Under the pieces are notes generated by a model. It saw nothing but the letters and a program-made list of their open reading frames with translations, ran no database searches and was not told where the DNA came from. From Comamonas odontotermitis (GTDB lineage: Bacteria; Pseudomonadota; Gammaproteobacteria; Burkholderiales; Burkholderiaceae_C): a DNA stretch of 64,000 bases. The position numbers were made by a program, and so were the translations under genes. Shown piece after piece: positions 52,101 through 62,459 of this stretch (position 1 is its first letter; the number at the start of each line of letters is the position of its first letter). The DNA lies in assembly GCF_020080045.1 (NCBI RefSeq), contig NZ_CP083451.1:3149001-3213000 (forward strand), in the 5' to 3' direction.

Positions 52101-55100
52101 TTCGGTGATATCTACACTTTTAGCAAGAATGCTGACGTCCTTTTCCGCAAGAACGGCCGAGCCAGTTTGCTGGTAGTGACCACCTGCAACTACATTGACA
52201 CTGCCTCCCATGGCTTGCAAACTGGAAGCAGCAGCCACTTCGCTTGTTGTGTTATGGGTCGACGAGACAGTGCTGGAGCCCAATGTCCAACTGAACAAGC
52301 CATTGCTAAAGAGGCCAGATTTTTTGGTCTCGCTAAAACTCTCACCCTGTGCGGTATTTTTACCCGCCAATACATTGATATCTCCGCCAGCGAGTAAGCC
52401 GATGTCTCCTGTAGCCACAACGTGCGAGCCGCGCAGGTTGATGTTCTGGCCCGCATTTATAGTGACATCCTTGCCCTGTACAACACTGCCTTCGCTGAGG
52501 CTCGAATGGCCCGTGTCAACAGTGGTGGTGCGCTTGCTGCTTAAAAAGCCGCTGCTCTTGCTGTAGCTTTCCTCGTAGCGGTCATGCCCGGTTTGCACGT
52601 CTAGCAGGTTGACATCACCGCTTGCAATGAGGGCTGTATTGCCCTTGGCAGTGACGGTGGCACCTTGCAGTGTGATGTTGCCAGAGCCCTTGCCCGAGCT
52701 GATTTCCGTGGGTTTTACCGCCACAGGGTCATCTGGGGTGCCTGTGCCAGTGCGGGGATTGGCTGGCTTAGGTACGGGAGTTCCGTTGGCAATGAGCGTG
52801 ATGCCACCATCCGCAGTGATTTCACCGCCCTTGAGGGTTTCATTGCTTTGCGCCAGGCGGTGTTCTTTGCGGCCGCTCTTTTCGTAGTCGTTGGTATAGG
52901 CGCTGTCTTTGGCCGCCTGCACGGTGACGCTCGCGCCCTTGACGACGATGTCTTTACCCGCAGTGAGGTTGGAGCCGATGATGCCCACATCACCCTTGGC
53001 AGCAATTTGCACATCGCCTTCTTTGCTGGAGACGACTGTGCTGTGGTTGGTCACGCCGGTGCTTTCGCCTTCGGTGCGGGTGTTTGCCAGGGTGGTCTGT
53101 TTGCCGCTGTAGGTAGCGCTGCTGTCCGCCTTCAGGGCTTGCAGGTCAACATTGCCAGTGGCCGAGATGCCCACGCCTTGCTTGCCTTCGATCTGGCTGC
53201 CGGAGAGCAGCACGTTGCCGCCTGATTTGCTGGCGTCGGTGCCCGCGCCGCCATCGGCAATGATGGCCACCTTGCCACCTGCGGTTACAGTGCCTCCGCT
53301 GTAGCTTTCGCTACGCGTGGTGCTGGTTTCGCGGTCGGTTTCGCGGCCATCGGCAGTGCGTGTCTGCTCTTTGGTGGTAACGGTGCTTTCTTTGGCTGCC
53401 TGCACGGTCACGTCTGCGCCCTTGAGCAGCACGTCCTTGCCAGCATTGATGCCGCCACCAGTAATTGCAAGCTTGCCGCCAGCGGCAATGGCGACACTGC
53501 CTTCTCCGCTTTGAATGGTGGTGCCAACACTGGTGGTGGTTGTGGTGGTGCTTGCCTGGCGGTTTTCGATAACCGAGGTGCCCTCTACAAAGGTGTCGCT
53601 GCCACTGGCGCTGTTGTTCCAGGCTTGGGTTTCTGTCAGATTTTTATTCGCATGAACAGTTTGGGTGGTCTGCTTGGCTCCCAGATTAATGTTGCCACCT
53701 GCATTAAGGCCCACGCCTTGCTTGCCTTCAACCTTGCTGGCAATGAGGTCGATGTCGCCACCGGCATCCAGTACAAACTTGCCTGCATCGCTGATGAACT
53801 GGCCTTCATTGGCCGCAATGTTGCCACCCGCCTGCAAAAAGCCGCCGTTGCTCGCAACGATGCGGCCACGGTTGTTGCTGATGTCTCCCTTGATATCGGT
53901 GACAAGCGTGCGAGCTTGGATAAGGCCGTTGTCGTTGTTCAGGTATTTGCCATTGAGGCTGGCGGTGCCGCCTGCCCTGATGCTGGCACCGAAGTTGTCA
54001 ATGCCTTCTGCAGCGTTGATGATGAGCTGGTTAGTGACATCAAGCTGGCCGTGGTTGGTAAAGCGGCCATCCAGGTTGAGTTGCAGGTCATTGGCGCTGA
54101 TGCCACCAGGCACCACGCGCAATTGGTTCCAGTCTGGCCACTTCGGGTTGAAGCCCGAGCCCATCAATACCGCGACGGCGCCTTCCGGTGTCTGGAAGAT
54201 GGGGTCTTTGAGGTTGAGGGTACGCGCTGGCGGCGTGGGAGTTGGTCCATCGCCATTGCCTGCCACAGGGGTGCCCGCTGAGCCGGTATCGCCTGCGCCG
54301 CCATTGCTGCCTGCGCCGCTTCCTGCGCCACTCGTATCGGTGGTCGCTACATTGGTGCTACCGGCTGCGTTCGGGTCATTCACCGCCAGAGGCTTGATAT
54401 TGCCGGTCGTGGTGTCTGCCGTGTTGCCAGCTTGTGCATTACCCGCATTGACCTGGGTGCCCTGCGCGTTGGTGACCAGAGGCAGGCCTGTAGCCGGATC
54501 AATGCCAGGATTGATGGTGATGCTGCCGCCATTGATGACGATTCCATCCCCTACGATGGTGCCGGTATTCGGGCCGTTGAGCGTGATATTGGTCGTACCC
54601 GAACCGGTATTGAGTCGCGCCAGTGTTTGAGAGTCTGCTTCTACCTGAACGGTATTTCCACCTGCATCTTTCCCTTCCCAGATGACTTTCTGGGCGACGT
54701 TCTCCTGGGTCAAGCTATAAGTGCCACCAACAGAAGCGTCAGAGGCGCGATTGTGCAGGCTTCCGCTGAAAGCGCCACCAATATAGAGTTGTGCACGGTG
54801 ATCGACATCGGTGTACCCCACCACCGTCGCTCCGGTCAAGCCAGTAGGCGAGCCATTGATTTCATAAGTACCGTCATAGACGTTGGGAGACCCCGTAAAT
54901 GCGCTGTTACCCGAGGACAGGTTCTCGATCGCACCCGATGCATTACCCGCCATGGCTACGCTGCCGTAGTTGGTCAGGGTACCCGTCCAGTTGACGTCGG
55001 TGCTGGCAACATTCCAGCTCTCGCCTACGCCTACCGAGATACCGCCAACCTGCAGATCGAGTTTACCCAGTGCCACGAGGGCATTGCCCGCTGGCGCGTA

Positions 55101-58100
55101 GTTGCCTGCCATGGTCAAGGTGGCGTCCTGCAAGCTACCGACAGTGCCGCCCGTGTTGCTGTATGTCCCAGCCTTGATGTCGAGCTTTTCGCCAGCGATC
55201 ACGATACCTGTGGCGGCATTGTTAAAGCCACCATTGGTCTGGATAGTGACCTTGCTTGGGGCGGCATTTTGCCCATAGACAATTCCTGCGTTGCTGAAAC
55301 TGTCGCCCTTGATGGTGACATTGTCGCCCAGCAGTTTTCCGTCTTTGGTGTTGGAGACGGCGCCGGTCGCAGTAAGGTTCAGGCCTCCAGTGGCTGCAAC
55401 GGTGCCTTTGTTGTTGATGGCGCCATTGGTGGCAATCAGGTCCGCATTGCCTGCCTGAGCCAGCACCATGCCATCATTATTGATGGTTCCTGCAGTCACC
55501 TTGACGCTCTTGCCGATGACTTGACCGGCTACATCCTCCGTAGGTGCTGCATTGTTAAATGCACCGGAGCTCGTAATTTGCACAGCATTTCCTGCTTGCA
55601 ACTGACCGCTGTTCTGTACAGATGGCCCTGTCACATTCAGGTTGCCACCTGCAGAGATAATGCCCGAGACCGCGCCACCGCCAGCCCCCGCCGAGGTGTA
55701 GGGGTCGTTGGTGCTGCGCTCGTTGTTCAGGGCGCCATTGATGGTGATGTCTGAGCCCGCATGGATCACCCCTTTGTTGGTGGCGTTCGCTACGTTGATA
55801 TTGAGCGTGCTGCCCGCGGAGATGGATCCGGGGGTCTGGCTGTATTCGTAGGTGTCAGGCGTAGTGCATCCGCCCGGCTGCGTGCAGCTCTTGCTCTCTT
55901 GCAGGCGGTTTTCAAAAGTACCACCAGCAATAATCATCGCGCCAGAGGACTGGATTTGACCCCCATTGGTGATGGCGGATCCAGCCAAGCTGACTGTGCC
56001 GCCGGCAATGGTGCCGTCATTGGACGTGGAGCCGCCGCTGACACTGACCGAGCTGCCACCACTGACGGCTCCGGTATTCGACAGGCCGCCGCTGATGTCT
56101 ACCGTGTCCGCCGCAATTTCACCCGAGTTATTGGTTGCACCCAGGGTGACGCTTTGGGCACCGACCTTGCCACTGTTGTCCAACGAAGCCATGGTCAGCG
56201 TCTTGGCTGCAATTTCGCCGCTGTTGGTGGCGCTGCCAGTCACATTCAGGTTGTTTTGGATATACACATTGCCTTGGTTGGCCAGGGCAGCATCGATATC
56301 TGCGTTCTGCGCTACCACAGTGCCGCTGCTAGACAAAGCACCACCCGTATAGTGAAGGTCTTGGCCCGCGGCAATGGTGCCTGCCGCTTGGGTGCCAGAT
56401 GCAGCTTGCAGGGTGATGTCCTCGGCTGCATTGAAGGTACCGCTCTGGCCTTGGCGGGTCATGCCTGATGCCGTCAACGACAGATTGCCGCCTGTGGCAA
56501 TTCCACCTTTTTGCGCCAGATTGCTGTCAATGTTTCGGGCACTGACGGTGATATCGCCTTGTGACTGGATCGTGCCTTCGTTGACGAAATCGCCCGTGGT
56601 ATTGATGTTCACGGCTTGGCCAAAGGTCATGTTCCCCTGGTTGTTGATGCGGCCCGTATCTGCCTTGAGGTCAGTCTGCCCCAACAGCAGGCTGTCACCC
56701 AAGAAGTTCAGGTCTTTGTTGGCATGGCCACTGAAGTCGCCCGCCACTTGCAGGTCATCCGCAAAGGTGATGCTGCCTGCACTGCTGGCCGCTTGCAGGT
56801 TGCCCATGACCGCTGTCTTTCCGGCCACGGCGATATCTTGCTGTGCCTGCAGCGATGCATCGCCCTGGGATGAGAGGTTGCCGCCGACTGCCACGCCGCC
56901 ACCGCTGCTGGTGAACTGAACGGCATTGGCCAATACATCGCCACCGACCTGCACGCCTTGGTTTGCATTGACCAGGGCTGCTCCCTGGGTACCCAGCAAG
57001 CCGCCGACATTCAGCGCGCCGGCAGTGCTTGTCACCTGCAGACCATTGTTGGCGATCAGGTCGCCAGTCACTTGCAGCCCACCTTGGGCATTGGAGAGCA
57101 ATTGGTCAGTGACTTGCAGATTCCCCGCAATTTGCTGGGCACCGCCGCTTTGCAGCTGTGCGTTGCCAATGACCAGTGCATCGCCATTGACGACGATATT
57201 GCCGCCAGCCTGCGCCTGCAGACCGTTGCCTACCGAAAGCAGGCCTGCCTGTATGTCTCCCCCCGCTTGTACGTCAGCATGGCCTTGAATTGCCATGTCG
57301 TTGGCAACAACGTGGTTCTGCCCCGCGCGCCCCACATAGTCACCACCGGTCCGCAAACTGTTCAGCTGCACAGAACCCGTCGCAGTAATGGAGGCCGCAT
57401 CGGCATTCGCCACGCCAGCGACAATGTCGCCTGCCACAATGTTGCCCCCCGACGCCATCGCCAGCGCCCCCGCCGTGCCCACCTGACCACCAATAGTGGT
57501 GTTGCCTGTAACCGATTGAGTCACTACAGAGCCTGCCATCAGATTTTGTGCAACGCTGATGTCTTGCTTTGCCTGGAGGTTGGCTTGTCCCCCCACCTGC
57601 AGCTCATTGAGTGTGATGCTATCGGCAGCGATTTGGGCATTGCCGCCTGCAGCCACGTTTGTGGCAACCAATGCTCCGCCGATTTGCGTCTGCAAATTCT
57701 GCTGTGCAATTACATCGCCGCTAATGCGCGTGTCTCCAGCGCTTTGCAAGGTAATGCTGGTAGCGGACTGAACGGATCCGCCAATGGTGGAGGTGCCAGC
57801 GGACTGCAGCAGCACGTTACCCATAGCGGCTATGCCCGCATCGCTATTGATGTTGCCAGCCGTCGCGACAACGGTTGCAGCACCTCCCGATTGCAGCCCT
57901 TGGGCCAGGCGAATGTCTTTGCCTTCGACATCAACACTCTGCGCTCCGTAAAGGCTGCCCCCCAAATCCACCTTTCCACTGGAGCTGGCGATCCGCGCAT
58001 TGGCGCCGGATGCGACTTCACCTGCAACGACGATATCGCCCATTGCCTGGGTGTTGATATCCCCACTAGCCAGAATCGCCTGCGCCGATAGCCCGGAGTT

Positions 58101-60605
58101 CGTCGACGTCAAAGTGGCATTGCCTCCTGCACTGACGCCACCGGCAATCTGCACAGCCTGCGATGCTGCAATGGAGAGATTCTCTCCAGCAGAAGCTTGG
58201 GCGAGCTGAACGCCCGCCTGGCTGGAGGCGATGGCGACGTTCCGGCCTGCGCCTACATCTCCACTCACGGCAATACGGTCTTGGGCATTGAGGGTCAGAT
58301 CACGTCCTGCCAGCAGTGTTTGCGCGGTAATCTGATTGGCAGTGGAGACAAGTGAAATATCGCTGGTTGCCTGAACGGTTTGAACATTGACACTACCGGG
58401 GCTGCGCACGTCGACCGAGCCATTGGAGAAGACCGACTGGGCCACGATCCCGCCTTGCGCGCTGCTGAGATTGACGTTGCCATTGGCCCGCACCTCATTG
58501 CCCAATTGGAGATTGTTATTTGCAGCAATAGTGACTGCACCATTGCCCAGAACCGTTCCAGCAATATTGACGTTGCTACCTTGGACATTTACGTTATTGC
58601 CCTGCAGTCCTTGAGAAGCGTTGAAATCCCCCCCGGCTTGCCAGTTCTGCGAGCCAGCAGAGTTGACTTGCTCATTCACGGAAATATTGCCACCAGCCGT
58701 CCCATTCACACCACCACCTGCGGTGATCGTGTTATTGATCTGCAGGTTGTTGCCTGCATTCAAGTGGGTGCTGCCACCACTGTTTACCGCACCGTTGATA
58801 GCAATATCGCCACCCGCATTGACGCCAAAATTGGAGCCTGTGGAAACCGTGCCATCAAACTGTGCATTGCCTCCTGTGGTAAGACCAAAGCTGCCAGAAA
58901 CATTGACATTGCCCGTGTTATGGAAAGATTGGCTGACGTTGAGGTTGAGGTCGCCTCGAGCATTGAGATTGCCGTCTGTTCCGCCCAGATTCAACTGCTG
59001 TGCAGATACGGTGGTCTGGCCAGCATCCAGGTCGCCAGAAATGGTGACGTTCCCCCCTCCAACACCCAGATGGTTTCCTACCGTTGTGGTACCCAGAAGA
59101 TCCACGGACTGGACTCCCAGGATGTCCATGTTCTCGCCGACGGTGAGGGTGCCAGATGTACTGACATTGCGGCCGCTTACGCTTGCGCTCTGGTTGACCT
59201 GGATATTGCCGAACAGCGCGGAATCGCCGCCGCTTTGCATGGACAGGTTGCCGGCGATGGTGGCATTGCCTACGATCGAGGCGCCGCTGGCTGCATTGAT
59301 ATTGACGTCTTTACCGCCAGCAAATTTTCCCGAAATGGATACCGTATCACCTGAGAGATTGGTATTTCCCGCAATCTGGGTTGCGGCGCTCTCGGAGTTG
59401 AGACGCACGGCTTGCGCCGCTTGGACATTGAGGTCTCCCGCCGTTGCCAGGGGCCCCAACGCAGTGATGCCGCCCTGGGCACTTGAAAAATTGAGCCCTT
59501 TGTTGGCGCTGGCCGCTCCCGCAAGGTAAACACCATCTTTGCCGTTGATTTGCAAGCTGTCGTTGGCGGCTACTCTGCCGCCCGCCACTACAAATCCGTC
59601 TGCATCAATACGGATATCGCGCGAGGCGGCTATATCCCCGGTAGAAACTCGACCCGCACTTTGAATGTTTACGTCTTGCTGATATGCCAACAGAGGGCCC
59701 CGCAGGTTCACACCCATACCTGCATCGTTAGAAATGATACTGATGCGCCCTGCCGTCATGGCCCCCAAAGCCGTGGCATCGATTGCCACCGATGTACCCG
59801 GCACCGCACTTGCAGCAACGTTAGAGTTTGCAGTTAACGCAGGGGTTACGGGTGTTTTACCGGCCGTAAGATTGATGCTGGATATACCTTGGTTCAGGTA
59901 GTGCGCGCGCAACGGTCCATCGATACGCAACAACTCACCGATTAAATCAATCTGCCCTACGGTACCTTCAATGCCCGTGCCCTGAATCGACACCTGCCCA
60001 CCTTGAATGTTGTATCCAACACCAGAGGCAAGATCAAAGTTGCTGGAAGCGCCATTGACGTCTTGCAATGTAATGCTGCCGGTGCTGAACGACAGGCGGG
60101 GAGCATTTACGACACCGCAGCCATTACAGGTGATACCGCTGGGATTGGCCACAATGACCGCAGCCGGATTGCCAAACACTTCGATCGTTCCATTGATCTG
60201 GCTCGGACCACCTTGAACTGTGACCTCATTGACAATCGTATTGGCGGTTCCTCCTGTCAAATGTGGATTGGCTGTTACAGCCCCTCCAAGCAAAGGAGTT
60301 CCGCCAATCTGGCTGTTATTGAGAACGACACCGGATGCCGGAACATCGAACTGCTGGTATTGGTTGAGCGACAGGCCAGCAGCGTTCGGTGTAGTAATGT
60401 TGATTACCGGTGCACCACCTGGCGTCGTCTGGATGCTTGGCTGAAAAGCAAGTGGCGCACGTGGATCAGCGATGGGCCCAATTGGCATCGGAGGCGCGCT
60501 CTGAGCAAACGCGGGCGCCAACACGCCCATGCCAGCCTGTGTCCAAAAATAGGTCGCAAGCACTGCTTTTGCGACGCGGCGTTTGTTCTTGTTGGTAAAC
60601 AGCAT
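49101..60605 (-). CDS. cdiA: Giant two-partner-secretion exoprotein, CdiA/FhaB family
   Basis: This protein of about 3834 residues forms the filament that delivers a toxin to neighbours. It has a signal sequence (KNKRRVAKAVLATYFWTQAG, cleaved after APAFAQ), a TPS domain (about residues 40-300, with NEVTVQGGPSQINGTIEVFG and NPSGITCNGCG), a long beta-helical repeat shaft (300-1950), haemagglutinin repeats (2000-3250, for example TVQAAKESTVTTKEQTRTAD), and a pre-toxin region with NEVTNNYLKHED, a degenerate VENN motif. The last 170 or so residues are a variable tip with NNPFIPKDAGG, QQGGEIIVNG and LDELGLKVI. The start at 60605 has AGGAAC upstream; starts at 60638 and 60668 are possible. It lies downstream of cdiB. 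Confidence 0.9.
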   Translation of the reverse strand: MLFTNKNKRRVAKAVLATYFWTQAGMGVLAPAFAQSAPPMPIGPIADPRAPLAFQPSIQTTPGGAPVINITTPNAAGLSLNQYQQFDVPASGVVLNNSQIGGTPLLGGAVTANPHLTGGTANTIVNEVTVQGGPSQINGTIEVFGNPAAVIVANPSGITCNGCGVVNAPRLSFSTGSITLQDVNGASSNFDLASGVGYNIQGGQVSIQGTGIEGTVGQIDLIGELLRIDGPLRAHYLNQGISSINLTAGKTPVTPALTANSNVAASAVPGTSVAIDATALGAMTAGRISIISNDAGMGVNLRGPLLAYQQDVNIQSAGRVSTGDIAASRDIRIDADGFVVAGGRVAANDSLQINGKDGVYLAGAASANKGLNFSSAQGGITALGPLATAGDLNVQAAQAVRLNSESAATQIAGNTNLSGDTVSISGKFAGGKDVNINAASGASIVGNATIAGNLSMQSGGDSALFGNIQVNQSASVSGRNVSTSGTLTVGENMDILGVQSVDLLGTTTVGNHLGVGGGNVTISGDLDAGQTTVSAQQLNLGGTDGNLNARGDLNLNVSQSFHNTGNVNVSGSFGLTTGGNAQFDGTVSTGSNFGVNAGGDIAINGAVNSGGSTHLNAGNNLQINNTITAGGGVNGTAGGNISVNEQVNSAGSQNWQAGGDFNASQGLQGNNVNVQGSNVNIAGTVLGNGAVTIAANNNLQLGNEVRANGNVNLSSAQGGIVAQSVFSNGSVDVRSPGSVNVQTVQATSDISLVSTANQITAQTLLAGRDLTLNAQDRIAVSGDVGAGRNVAIASSQAGVQLAQASAGENLSIAASQAVQIAGGVSAGGNATLTSTNSGLSAQAILASGDINTQAMGDIVVAGEVASGANARIASSSGKVDLGGSLYGAQSVDVEGKDIRLAQGLQSGGAATVVATAGNINSDAGIAAMGNVLLQSAGTSTIGGSVQSATSITLQSAGDTRISGDVIAQQNLQTQIGGALVATNVAAGGNAQIAADSITLNELQVGGQANLQAKQDISVAQNLMAGSVVTQSVTGNTTIGGQVGTAGALAMASGGNIVAGDIVAGVANADAASITATGSVQLNSLRTGGDYVGRAGQNHVVANDMAIQGHADVQAGGDIQAGLLSVGNGLQAQAGGNIVVNGDALVIGNAQLQSGGAQQIAGNLQVTDQLLSNAQGGLQVTGDLIANNGLQVTSTAGALNVGGLLGTQGAALVNANQGVQVGGDVLANAVQFTSSGGGVAVGGNLSSQGDASLQAQQDIAVAGKTAVMGNLQAASSAGSITFADDLQVAGDFSGHANKDLNFLGDSLLLGQTDLKADTGRINNQGNMTFGQAVNINTTGDFVNEGTIQSQGDITVSARNIDSNLAQKGGIATGGNLSLTASGMTRQGQSGTFNAAEDITLQAASGTQAAGTIAAGQDLHYTGGALSSSGTVVAQNADIDAALANQGNVYIQNNLNVTGSATNSGEIAAKTLTMASLDNSGKVGAQSVTLGATNNSGEIAADTVDISGGLSNTGAVSGGSSVSVSGGSTSNDGTIAGGTVSLAGSAITNGGQIQSSGAMIIAGGTFENRLQESKSCTQPGGCTTPDTYEYSQTPGSISAGSTLNINVANATNKGVIHAGSDITINGALNNERSTNDPYTSAGAGGGAVSGIISAGGNLNVTGPSVQNSGQLQAGNAVQITSSGAFNNAAPTEDVAGQVIGKSVKVTAGTINNDGMVLAQAGNADLIATNGAINNKGTVAATGGLNLTATGAVSNTKDGKLLGDNVTIKGDSFSNAGIVYGQNAAPSKVTIQTNGGFNNAATGIVIAGEKLDIKAGTYSNTGGTVGSLQDATLTMAGNYAPAGNALVALGKLDLQVGGISVGVGESWNVASTDVNWTGTLTNYGSVAMAGNASGAIENLSSGNSAFTGSPNVYDGTYEINGSPTGLTGATVVGYTDVDHRAQLYIGGAFSGSLHNRASDASVGGTYSLTQENVAQKVIWEGKDAGGNTVQVEADSQTLARLNTGSGTTNITLNGPNTGTIVGDGIVINGGSITINPGIDPATGLPLVTNAQGTQVNAGNAQAGNTADTTTGNIKPLAVNDPNAAGSTNVATTDTSGAGSGAGSNGGAGDTGSAGTPVAGNGDGPTPTPPARTLNLKDPIFQTPEGAVAVLMGSGFNPKWPDWNQLRVVPGGISANDLQLNLDGRFTNHGQLDVTNQLIINAAEGIDNFGASIRAGGTASLNGKYLNNDNGLIQARTLVTDIKGDISNNRGRIVASNGGFLQAGGNIAANEGQFISDAGKFVLDAGGDIDLIASKVEGKQGVGLNAGGNINLGAKQTTQTVHANKNLTETQAWNNSASGSDTFVEGTSVIENRQASTTTTTTSVGTTIQSGEGSVAIAAGGKLAITGGGINAGKDVLLKGADVTVQAAKESTVTTKEQTRTADGRETDRETSTTRSESYSGGTVTAGGKVAIIADGGAGTDASKSGGNVLLSGSQIEGKQGVGISATGNVDLQALKADSSATYSGKQTTLANTRTEGESTGVTNHSTVVSSKEGDVQIAAKGDVGIIGSNLTAGKDIVVKGASVTVQAAKDSAYTNDYEKSGRKEHRLAQSNETLKGGEITADGGITLIANGTPVPKPANPRTGTGTPDDPVAVKPTEISSGKGSGNITLQGATVTAKGNTALIASGDVNLLDVQTGHDRYEESYSKSSGFLSSKRTTTVDTGHSSLSEGSVVQGKDVTINAGQNINLRGSHVVATGDIGLLAGGDINVLAGKNTAQGESFSETKKSGLFSNGLFSWTLGSSTVSSTHNTTSEVAAASSLQAMGGSVNVVAGGHYQQTGSAVLAEKDVSILAKSVDITEAREIEKDKFETRAKQSGLTLSISSPIISAIQTGTALGNAMGKTSDARALALGAATTGLYAYNNAQAIGQSAQALTDGNPAAGLNISLTLGSSQSQSTQNQEKYLAAGSTVHGNGNVTIKATGAGQDSNIRIQGSNVSADKDLTLAADNKIDLLAAKNTVTNRGENSSSSAAVGVALQLGGNGVAAGITASASGGRGHQNSDDVYYTNTHISAGNNLTIQSGGDTTLRGAVAQGKKVTANVGGDLKLESLQDTSKFDGKQQSLGGSITVGAGVAGSVSYSSSKANGDYASVTEQTAIRAGDGGFDITVKGNTDLKGAAITSTQKAVDSNANSLTTGSLTVSSIENHDNYSASGINLSGGVSLGGKDPKEAGGQPSTVNNGTDWSWQNPGKPGVSGAAAGVSSDRGQQNSTTHSAVSAGAVTITGAGQNSGQVLASLNRDARTGDDGKAAGSLNKTWDGPALMAQQQANAQIYAMFGQQATRAVGDYAQSQLNKADGLRREAAQLDDNDPRKAQLNQQAQQLDSDWGSDGKLRVLAHTVVGGLTGGVQGAAGAAAGTLTAPAVAQALQEAGITGPLADTIVAAASTAVGAVAGGASGAAAAANEVTNNYLKHEDVIRIKQQLTQCSDKECRDKVIQNAYITSAANDLELLGCKANNSCDTLKAEYSKGTSTIEGLLDAGISPNDVGKLLNLQSNGATIIRGNLYDRQCNTPECVDKAKFLLGLSQGLSYLTPAGAVAGAGQIAYNLTTAIINNGGEATAIAVIQGIKGLPENIMAGLMSDDPRVRGETLVTALTIPVVAAAVGRKVGVTVLENIGTGPAAGSRTAQRGGVNFGNGDADSAGGKPNSGGTSQKPSVAVQGGTVELFTDSRGPQVPGAVGVGPTTPGAVATDATNMPSIPSGSQATVVANNPFIPKDAGGTFSMMDYLPEATRITQQGGEIIVNGTIRNPYVKLPSLSQLDELGLKVIYQGPLKPEFQGGVYRTTEGAVMPVNSMQTIIFVKK
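49618..50070 (-). repeat. Copy B of the 453-bp pre-toxin repeat (inside cdiA)
   Basis: This part of cdiA matches 47645-48097 almost base for base. The identity begins at the start of the variable tip and ends at a sharp border inside the pre-toxin region. Recombination between the copies would delete the resident tip and immunity gene and attach CT-1. Confidence 0.9.
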
Positions 60606-60753
60606 AGACCGTTCCTGTTGTTCGCTGCACTCGTTCATCACATCACCCCTCGCGACTACGCATTTCACAGCAGCCTCGCGACGCTGGGATCAATACCTGT
60701 CCTGACCTTTAAAACCTACAATGGAGCCAGCACAAGGACCAAATCCCAAATAC

Positions 60754-62448
60754 TTAAAACTGATACGTCAAATTGGCGTTAACCCGCCAGCCTTGTTTCT
60801 GATATCCAGTAGGAGACTTCATTGCTCTACCGACTTGAACATCGGCAAAAGCGTTTTGGAAGGCTAGGCGAGCACCTGCACCGACTCCAAAAATGCTGCG
60901 CGAGCGACCGTCAGAGACCGTCTTGAGGTACGCTGCATCCGCAAAGAGATAGGGCTCATAGCGCGCACCGCCTTCCCATAACGGCTGGGTTTTGGCCAAA
61001 GCAAATTCGTTGCGCCAGATAACGCCTTGGTCACCTCCCAGATAGGACTCTGGATATGCACGCACACTGGAGACACCCCCGGCAAACAACTGCTCTGATG
61101 AATAAAGCGGCCGATTGCTCCAGATGGCGCTGAGCTTGCCTCGATAGATGATGCGCTCGCCAACAGGACGATCCAATGAGGCCGAAGCGTCCAGTTTGGT
61201 GAATTGGTAACGTGCTGCCTCCTTGGGCAGATCATCCGGGTCTTTGTCAGCGCTCAGTGCAGGGATGCCACGCGAGAGCCCAACATCCACACTCCACTGC
61301 CCTGTCCCCAACTTCGTGTCAAACCGCGTCAACCGGTTGACCCCTGCGCGCAAACTGGTTTGACTTTGTGGAGTGAGAGGATAGTTGTTGACTTCTCTTG
61401 TGGACTCACGTTTTGCCAACGATATGTCCAGCGCGGTTTTACTATTCTGATCGCGCGCCAGCAAACGGTTGAGTGACAAAGAGAAATTCTTGGAGCGTCC
61501 ATACACCAGCGCCGTATCAGCAATGAGGTTCTGATACTCAGAGATAGACGCCATGGCCGAGATAGTGTTGTATCCCCAGGGGACAGAGACTAGGCCGTAG
61601 ATGGCATTGGTCTCTTGGCTGGAGGTCAAGCCAAATGTCATGGACTCCATCAAGCCAAGAATGTTGCCTACGTCCACTCCTGCTTGGACGCGTGCGCGCC
61701 CCGTACTGGAGCTTCCCTGGTTGTCCAACCCCATGTTGTATCTGGCCGCTTTCCCTTCCTTGTTGACAAATTCAACGATGGAGCCGCCAGAGGTCTCGCC
61801 TGGCTTGATGAGGACTTGAACATTGTTACGGCGCAGGCGGTTGAATTGGTCCACCGCTTGCTCGATATCGCGCAGACGGAGAATATCTCCCTCCCTCATG
61901 GGCATGGCCAGCCACGCGCCCACGTCAGTAGCGGGCGCTCCATTGAAGAGCAGTTTTTCTATTCGACCCGCAACGATGGTGATCGCAAGGGTTCCTTCTT
62001 TGAGGTTCTGGCCACCCACGTAGGCGCGCGACGTGGTGTAGCCCTCTTGGATCAATGCCTTGTTGATACGGTCAAGCAGGACGTTGATGTGCTCGACTGC
62101 CAGTTGTTGTCCAACAAAAGGCTGAGTGATTTTGGCAAACCGGCTGCTACTGAGCAGTTCGCTGTCACCTGTGGCATGGATCTCGTGAATCTCAAAGCTC
62201 GGCCCCGTGGTTTGAAGCCCGGCAGGGAAGCTGCTGTCATCCTCCGCCCCGCTCGCTGGCTCGGCACCCTGCTGGATTTTTCCTGCGGCGTTCTGCTCCA
62301 CCAACTCCTTGCGCAGCTTTTCTTGCTGCTCGCGCATAAGTTGATCGTTAGGGTCGCGAATTGGGTTGTTCTGCGCCATAGCAGACAGGCTAAGCACCCC
62401 TGCCAGCGAACCCATCCAGAGCGCGCTCTTTTTTCTATTTATTTTCAT
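60754..62448 (-). CDS. cdiB: Two-partner secretion outer-membrane transporter, CdiB/ShlB/FhaC family
   Basis: This 564-residue protein exports CdiA across the outer membrane. It has a signal peptide (WMGSLAGVLSLSAMA), a Gln/Glu-rich plug-like helix (DPNDQLMREQQEKLRKELVE), POTRA domains (about residues 85-235, with FEIHEIHATGDSELLS and IQEGYTTSRAYVGGQNLKEG), and a C-terminal 16-strand barrel ending in the aromatic residue Phe (RVNANLTYQF). LFAGGVSSVRAYPE carries the conserved VRGY-like loop as VRAY. It lies 12 bp after the stop of the upstream TpsA gene and about 150 bp before cdiA, so it may serve both. The start is the ATG at 62448. Confidence 0.92.
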   Translation of the reverse strand: MKINRKKSALWMGSLAGVLSLSAMAQNNPIRDPNDQLMREQQEKLRKELVEQNAAGKIQQGAEPASGAEDDSSFPAGLQTTGPSFEIHEIHATGDSELLSSSRFAKITQPFVGQQLAVEHINVLLDRINKALIQEGYTTSRAYVGGQNLKEGTLAITIVAGRIEKLLFNGAPATDVGAWLAMPMREGDILRLRDIEQAVDQFNRLRRNNVQVLIKPGETSGGSIVEFVNKEGKAARYNMGLDNQGSSSTGRARVQAGVDVGNILGLMESMTFGLTSSQETNAIYGLVSVPWGYNTISAMASISEYQNLIADTALVYGRSKNFSLSLNRLLARDQNSKTALDISLAKRESTREVNNYPLTPQSQTSLRAGVNRLTRFDTKLGTGQWSVDVGLSRGIPALSADKDPDDLPKEAARYQFTKLDASASLDRPVGERIIYRGKLSAIWSNRPLYSSEQLFAGGVSSVRAYPESYLGGDQGVIWRNEFALAKTQPLWEGGARYEPYLFADAAYLKTVSDGRSRSIFGVGAGARLAFQNAFADVQVGRAMKSPTGYQKQGWRVNANLTYQF

Positions 62449-62459
62449 CGCCGTACCTA

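Noticed and set aside
57000..59500. CRISPR-like regularity in the cdiA shaft
   Set aside because: The periodicity comes from beta-helix codons with variable length and no constant direct repeat, so it is protein repetition.
53511..59529. Several long plus-strand open frames opposite cdiA
   Set aside because: The repetitive, GC-rich antisense of the filament gene gives open frames by chance; their residues are typical mirror composition and none has a signal or domain.
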